A stretch of DNA of 64,000 bases, from the NCBI GenBank assembly GCA_035610835.1, contig CM069454.1, positions 1 through 64,000 of the forward strand, read 5' to 3'. The notes under the pieces were generated by a model that saw only the letters and a list, made by a program, of their open reading frames with translations, had not been told where the DNA came from and ran no database searches. The position numbers were made by a program, and so were the translations under genes. Positions 57,346 through 64,000 of the stretch are shown here, in pieces. The DNA comes from Ophiura sarsii (taxonomy: Eukaryota > Echinodermata > Ophiuroidea > Amphilepidida > Ophiuridae). Each line of letters opens with the position of its first letter. Within the stretch, counting starts at the first letter, position 1.

Positions 57346-60300
57346 AACCAAACAGTAAAGTTATTCCGTTCTTATTCTGATTGCAAACAAGTGCTGATTG
57401 AGACCTCTCTACATTCTGAGGCAAGAAGCTTAGACTCGGTAGTTAAGAAGTTCAATCTACATGGACTAAAACATACTGGGTGTGTCACAAAAAATACAGC
57501 GCACCTTTAAGCGGTCGTAACACGAGCGGTTACGACAAAGAAGACTTCCATATAAGTTTGCTAATATCCAGAGATTCGGAGTATACGGTATATCAATTAA
57601 GATTGCTATTATTTGTTTAATTCACCCGTTCTTGTATTTATTAAACCTCCAGATTAGACATGCGTAGACTGATATCCAATTCAACCATCTGATTCAATTT
57701 CTCAAGAGAATTTAGAATTATTACTAGATTAAAAGAGTCAATCGTTATCTCTCTCCTTAAACAGTTAGTTGTATAACTTTTGTTCTGTGGTTGTTATTAT
57801 TGTCACGATCGATATTACTTAAAACTCTAATGATATGAAGAAATGCATTTATCAAAGTAGTCAACAGTGCTGGCTCATTCGAAAGAGAATGAGTAAGTGC
57901 CGCCCAAATGAAAATCTGCATAATACATACAAACTGGATGGACATTTTCGCTCGTTTCTCCGAAATTACTTAAACTTATCAATTAACGTGGGTTTCTTCA
58001 CATTATAGCAAACGAATTTGACTTCATTTTCTCGTTGGAAATTGGTTCTATTCCGACATTTATCTAGGAAGTTGTGTTCATCTAAAGGTGCGTTGTAATT
58101 TTTTGAGACTCCCTGTAGGTGAACGATAATGCTTGATGAGTTCATGCAGAGGTCATAAGGACATACCATCGTCTGATTATCTGTTGCCGCCGCAACATCA
58201 TCGTTAGTTCAACCAAGGATCTATGGTTCAACTGTCGATAAAATGTAATAAATGGCTGATACTTACTTGAAATTATATTTTTATCGGTCTTCATATTGTT
58301 GACCTGTCTTAAAGACTTTGTATAATGAATAGTTGTCGGAAGCTTTCGGGCATTGTCGAAACAGCCGGAAATTCTGCAATATTAAAAAGATAAAAAAGAT
58401 TATGTAAATGTTTGCCAATAATGTTTAACCATCATCAGTAATTAGCCTACTCAGATGTTCTGAAGTTGTAATTAGCCTACTTATATTGATTGCATGCACC
58501 ATGAGAGCTATAAGAGATCTTCAATATACATGGCTAAAGGAGGGATTGCAGGCCTCTCGAAGAGATAACGTTCTAAATTATCATTGACTACCTGATTGTC
58601 TATTCAGTTGTACATAAGGATAACTCAAAAAGTGACTGTTATTTTAAAGATTTAACATACGAGGCTTGATTTGTAACAATGGAAATTTGACTGATTATCA
58701 TTATTCCAGTATGCCAAAGGCATAGCAGTATACATTCGTGTTGATATTACACTTGCAAGCCCGCAGGCAATAATATTGCTTACAATCTTATTTACACATG
58801 ATTTACTGCAATATAAATTATTCAGACACCATTTATTGATTTTCCGTTTAATATCTAAATCATGCTTTTATATCTAACAATACAATACGGAAAACCCACC
58901 GAAAAACATGTATTTATTTTTAAGGTCATTTCCCGTGTCCGTTGTCCAAAATCTCTCTCTGGCTTTGACAGCATCATATCAAAAGTGAAACAGATATCAA
59001 TGATCTTTTTCCATGAAATATGTGTAACTATGATTCAGAGCTATAATTATGACAAATGTCATGGTTTATCTTTGTTGCTATGTGTTATGTTTGGTATCAA
59101 AATGTGCCTAAAACATTCTTCCAAATGTCTATCTAGCCTGTTTAGTAAACAAATAATCGAAAATTACTTTAAATGACCTAAACAAAGTGTACGAATTTCT
59201 TTTGTTGAACACTTTATAGTATCTATTGTCCAAATGATAGTTTTGTTTTAAAAGAAACTTATAATATCTTACCTAATACATCGCTGTGGGAATCATCGAA
59301 TGGCGCTGACATGCCGAATGCCGTCTTATCATATCAGGGTTATGGCAAATAATGCGAATACCATAATAATTCTGCCAATTTTACAGCCGCTCGTTCTGGT
59401 TCAGTAGGATCCAGGGCATGCAGTGGGAGTGGTTTAATAATTATGTAAATCATAAAGTGCCTGTTTTGTGTTGTCGGAGTCACCTGCCTTGCCACGGTTG
59501 GGAGATTTGCGGTATTCTTCTTTATACTTGGTTTGTATTCCATGGTTTGCACGTGGGTGTTGTGGAAAATGAAAATAAAATGGATGACTCTGCACGCCTT
59601 ATAGTCACGTAGCCCAGTAGTAATATGAAGGCCCTACCATTTTTTGACTTTACACCTATTTTTGGCACGATTGAGGTACGTTTTGGCTCTAAACAAGTTT
59701 GTACCAACGAATATTGCATTAAGGTGACTGTTATGCGCGCGTAGCGCGCGAAAACTTTTCATATGTGTACTTTTGACCATCATAATTCCATGATTCCTCT
59801 GTTCAAATGAATCGACAGTGCCAATCTCAACCGACACGATCGCCCCCCCTTCCCTCTGGCTACGCCACTGGTATTGCATGTATGAACTTACACTATGAGG
59901 AATCAGTTAGATCAACTTTAACATCGACATTTCACACTTTTGGGTTTTTTCGGTCCCGGTCTAGGCTGAAACAGGGAACTATATACCAAAATGTTCTTTG
60001 AAGTCGGTAGAATTACAACCTAAGCGAATATCCTTGCCAATGTGGGCGGTTGAATTGACCTAAGTTGATTTTGATTTAGGGTAGAAGGTTACATGTGTTA
60101 CAATGTGTTTCAAAACCATGTGTTCCCTAACTACCAATCATAATAAACAGCAAACATGACTATATTATTAATGCTCATCTTGAATTCTGAAGAAAATTAT
60201 ATACACAAATAATGCATACCAATCACTGATGCCGGTTTATTTTCTTTGCTGGCACCTCATTGTTTTAGCTATCATAAAATACAAAATTAAACTTGGTAGC

Positions 60301-60904
60301 GTGATATGCTAAGTGTATTTCATGACAACATGCCTATTATCGTTTAGTGTTTTGATATATTGCTACTTTGCACGTAAGTATATTCAAATACCCTGGGATT
60401 AATATACCAGTCTAGCGATATCTCTTTTATCGATGACAAAAGGTGTTTACTGCGTCAAATTCAAAAGCAGCATTCCACTTGAACTGTCTTCCCACGGCTT
60501 ATTGGATAAACCTGCCATTAACAAATCCTTTTAAAGATATCTGTCTTTTGTACAACAATACAGGCTGTAACAAAAAAGTTATACAGTTTTGAAAAAAAGT
60601 ATTAAAAATATCTCCCGTGGAATTTCTGTTTCTAGTTTTAATGACGTGTGGGGGGAATTTTCTTAGCTTTTGAATAAGTTTTGTTTCATGACAATCGATG
60701 GTCGGTAATCAGAGATATGATCAATTGTCTCAAGTAGTCATGAAATCACCTGGGCCACTTTGGTTTAACCAATGGAAAAACCACTGAGATGAATATGAAT
60801 GTAATCGAACCAGGAACGTAGCAGTAGAGCGCTCTTGTTAGACAACAATTGTTCATTTCAAGCGGTTATTACAAAGAAGGTTAGGTCCTTACAAATATTA
60901 TTGA
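57346..60904. other. Intergenic, no gene recognised
   Basis: AT-rich. Partial dispersed repeat at 59173-59215 (CTAAACAAAGTGTACGA), GCGCGCGTAGCGCGCG at about 59734, and a possible transposon end TGGCTACGCCACTGGTA at about 59858. The longest frame (58862-59176, 104 codons) has no domain signal. Confidence 0.5.
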
Positions 60905-61240
60905 TTTATTTTATGAATTTATTTATTCAAATGAAATAAAACTATTTGAAAAATTATTATATTGTTCTCTTTAATGTTCCTTGCATGATACCCTAACCAT
61001 TTAATATATAGAAGCAAGATTGTATGATATTGTGAAAGTGGCCCAGCCTGATTTCTAGACGACTTAGTAGATTAGTCATAAATTTTAAACGCAAGTAGTT
61101 CAAAAGACCAAATAAAATGATTCTGGTTCTGGTAGCCAAAACAAAACTTAGCACAGAGTGTAAAAGATTTTGACATTGCATGATTTTAACATTGGATTAA
61201 AAATAAAATTGAGATTGTATAACTTTTTTGGTTACAGTCT
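60905..61240. repeat. Dispersed repeat, copy 2
   Basis: Direct-orientation relative of 47820-48110. Confidence 0.75.
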
Positions 61241-61564
61241 GTACACTGGCAGTCGGCATTTTAGTGCCAAGTTTTGCATTTGATAAAGCTACCTTTTGAT
61301 TTACGTTAGCAAATTATATTACGTATTGTTCTTTCTGTGATTTATTGGGATATAAACAGCTGTCATTATCAGAACAGCCTTGAAACTATTTATTATTATT
61401 CATGGTATAGTTTATTGTCACCGCAGCCATCCGGCTGAATTGGCACAGTATTACAATTTACAAGATACACAAACATACATAAATACGCAAGATATACAAT
61501 AATAGTCTTTTTAAAGTCAATAATATCATAAAACCAAACACCCACCCTGCATACAACACACATT
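61241..61564. other. No gene; possible SINE-like remnant
   Basis: ATGGTATAGTTTATTGTCAC...CGGCTGAATTGGCACAGTAT near 61400-61450 looks repeat-like, but no boxes or tail are seen. Confidence 0.4.
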
Positions 61565-61567
61565 CCA

Positions 61568-62647
61568 CACTCTCAGCAGAACAAAGGTTAAAATCTGTAA
61601 CCATGTTGGTTAAAATTTTAACCAACGGGAGGTTACCAGGTGAACCACACAATTGGTTGGTTAAAACCGTAACCAACAGCTGTTGGTTAAACTTTAACCT
61701 GTGGTTGGTTACAATTTTTAATCATTTGTTGGTTAATATGTTTTAACCAACAGTCGTTGGTTAACAAATGTTGGTTAAACTTTTATTTATTTTTGCTAAA
61801 TTTAACATGTGGTTGGTTAAAACCTTTAATCATTTGTTGGTTAATTCTGCTAAACTTAACCATTTGTTGGTCAATCCTGCTTGATATAACATGGGATGTA
61901 AAAGTGAATCAACCAGATCATATTTTTAAACAATTTCAAGTGTAGATGGTAAACACCAATACAGGCATATTATTTACAAAATACAGAATCTATGGTGTTA
62001 AAGACATAACCACGCCAACTCTCTGCTGAAAATATCAGCCAGGGAGGTTGAGCCATACATTCATGTAATAATGAGCTAGATGACACAATAGCTGTTACTA
62101 AAATTAGGGGATTAGCCTGAGTGACAGGCCCTATTACTTTGAACAAATTCAACCTTGACTTTCTTTGTCCTAACAGCCTTGATTGTTTTACCATGTGTGG
62201 TTCGCTAGTGGGAACTAAGAGAATGTGGTTACACCTTTAAATTGATAAAAGAGAGGCATCGTCAAAATTATATTTTTACGTTTCTTATCGTTTATCTTTG
62301 TTATATCAACTGATTTATACGAAAAATATTTGAAAATAACATATAACCATATTTTTGAAAAGGAATCGGAGTCTACTGAACATGGATATCAAGAGTAAAA
62401 GGCATTCAAAACATTTGGTATTGCAGCGCCCTCTATTGCTCAAATGTGTCAGATTGGCAGATGGAATGAGTAGATGCCTGAGGCTTTAATCAACGTTGAA
62501 TAAACCAAAAATGAATTTTATTTTTACTCTTTAACCAATGCAGTATTAAAAGTAATTTTTAACCAACGCTTAATTTTTAACCAATGTAGTATACTTTTTA
62601 TCAACATTCTTTTAATACATGGTTTTTTAATACCTGTTCCGAGAGTG
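61568..62647. mobile_element. 1.08-kb TIR element with CCA duplication and GTTGGTTAA palindromes
   Basis: Ends CACTCTCAGCAGAACA and the complement of TGTTCCGAGAGTG, flanked by CCA on both sides (61565-61567, 62648-62650). CACT termini and a 3-bp duplication suggest a CACTA/EnSpm-like origin. Both ends hold arrays of TTAACCAACNNTTGGTTAA motifs. The middle (61950-62480) is unrelated AT-rich DNA. No transposase frame. Confidence 0.55.
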
Positions 62648-62650
62648 CCA

Positions 62651-63365
62651 GAGCAACCCAACTTTGTTGCCTTGGGGATTCCAAGAGATAAAATTAGGAT
62701 TCAAGTAATTAAGGGCAAGACAATTCTAAATTGGGACTTCCTTTCACGGGCATTAAGGTTACAGTCGTTACTAGATAATTGGTGGAATTTTAATAATAAA
62801 CTTTCGACTCAATGTGCAACATTTTTGTTGGTTTCAGAAAAACCAGGTAGAATTTCACTTTCCGCCAGTGTACATGTACGCTTGATCTAGTCGAACTTAT
62901 GTAAAAGTTAGGAATATTTTGTCAATTACAGGCCAAGGTCTGGTCTGATTAAATAATTATTGCAAGAAGCGAAGGATTAAATGAATTGACAGCAGATTCA
63001 TTTAACTCGTCCAATTTAATGTCGTTTTGATGTTGTTGGGAAATTCAGACAAACTGTAACTTTGAGAAAACATCTACATGTACTTTGTGTAATTTAAAAA
63101 GCAGAGCTTTTGATTATGTATTGTGGTAAACCTTGATTTGGACAATATCATTATGTGCTTCTGCAATGATGTACTGTTGAATGGGAAAGAGCCAGACCAA
63201 TGGTATATTCACAACATAGCAGGGGCGTCAATCATGGGTGGACGAGGGAGACATGTCCCCCATGTTTTGGGGTGTGGTGAACACAATATCAAATGCCACC
63301 CCCCTGTTTTGAGTTTGCATGTGATCGAAATAGAAAATGTAACTTCTGTTTGTGTAATTTGACCA
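62651..63365. other. No gene recognised
   Basis: Frames 62645-62890 and 63123-63362 show no domain signal; CAGGGGCGTCAATCATGGG near 63221 resembles a transposon end. Confidence 0.5.
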
Positions 63366-63850
63366 TGTTTTGTTAGCATTATTCAACTAAACAAGATGGC
63401 TTCAGGAAAGTTTTCCATTACCGTTTTAGTTTAAAAACTGAAAATCTTTGTGCGCTTTGCGCGCATTCTTTCTACAGGTTTCAACATTATAATGGGTCTC
63501 GAACCAAACCAAATATTATATGGGGACGTTAAAAACGTCATACTCGACCCTTTAAGTGTTAGAAATGTCAAATTTTGTCAATGTTTCATTATTTAAACTT
63601 AACAAGAAAGCTTCATGACAGTTTTCCATGACCATTTTAGTTCAAAAAAAGAAACATTTTGGGAGCTCCGCGGGCATATTTTCTGCAGGTTCAAACAAAC
63701 CACAACACATATTCTAAATAATTATTATGTGGAGGACATTTAATCGTCATACTGTACTTTTAAAAATCACAATTTTTGCGCGCTATTTGTATTCGTTTCA
63801 ACGTTTCAATATTTAAGATTAACAAGATGGCTCCAGGATTTATGGCCCCC
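63366..63850. repeat. Degenerate satellite, third cluster
   Basis: Three to four units with TTAACAAGATGGCTTCAGGA, GTTTTCCATNACCNTTTTAG and GCGCGCNTTT, related to 38540-41225. Confidence 0.75.
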
Positions 63851-63929
63851 ATCAAAATAGTCCTGGATACGCCCTTGGCTCCTCCAGAACCATTCAATCA
63901 GCGCTATGCGCTGCTTTATTTTAACATTT

Positions 63930-64000
63930 GAATCATAACAAAAGAAAGTCATACACTTTGTTTAGGTCCTTTAGAGTGACTTCCGATTATTTTTTGACTA
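63930..64000 (-). repeat. Dispersed repeat, copy b (runs off window)
   Basis: Reverse complement of the 57205-57280 sequence (AAAGAAAGTCATACACTTTG, CTTCCGATTATTTTTTG). Confidence 0.75.

Noticed and set aside
58862..59176. 104-codon frame
   Set aside because: AT-rich chance frame without domain signal or neighbours.

Overview
The window looks like nuclear DNA of a marine invertebrate, most likely an echinoderm or another ambulacrarian. This is inferred from the AT-rich, repeat-dense sequence, the recurrent TAGGCCTA motif, long poly-G tracts, tRNA-derived SINE remnants with trinucleotide tails, and Penelope-like and L1/Tx1-like retroelements. No bacterial gene organisation is seen. I cannot name the species.

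One large intact gene dominates: a 14.4-kb uninterrupted reading frame on the minus strand (31316 to 16923, 4797 residues). It holds a SecA-type DEAD/helicase ATPase motor (Walker A at residues 2607-2613, DEVD at 2725-2728, helicase motifs near 2981, 3108 and 3144). In front lie two copies of a module made of a Ulp1/C48-like fold with a lost nucleophile, a helical segment and Gly-X-Y blocks. Behind lie a TPR-like stretch, a strongly hydrophobic segment and an OTU-like tail. SecA is the bacterial protein-export motor, so an intact single-exon SecA-like fusion embedded in animal repeat DNA is the outstanding content here. The first in-frame ATG has a good start context, a possible 3' splice site lies 80 bp upstream, and an AATAAA lies 95 bp past the stop.

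The rest is mobile and repetitive DNA, much of it nested. 1-7.2 kb: an L1/Tx1-like LINE cut in its reading frame by a 4.5-kb Penelope-like element with 663-bp inverted termini, hammerhead-like motifs, an RT and a GIY-YIG endonuclease, and a 12-bp target duplication. 7.2-16.8 kb: foldback elements, a TTAA-flanked MITE, and a long-TIR element carrying a LINE insertion with a 30-bp minisatellite. 31.4-41.7 kb: an array of TGACCT half-sites just upstream of the SecA-like gene, TTAA-flanked elements, a tRNA-derived SINE and a degenerate satellite. 42.7-46.6 kb: a C-rich array, a dense array of short palindromes, a LINE remnant, a perfect hairpin and a TA-flanked MITE. 51.5-57.3 kb: a tandem tRNA-Arg-like repeat, AT-rich tandem repeats, a MITE pair, and a satellite hit by three further MITEs. 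57.3-64 kb: mostly unique-looking sequence with dispersed repeats and one 1.1-kb TIR element.

Outside the SecA-like gene and the transposon frames I see no credible protein gene. Short open frames in these regions are low-complexity or repeat-derived. All calls are by eye; identities, folds and target duplications have not been computed.
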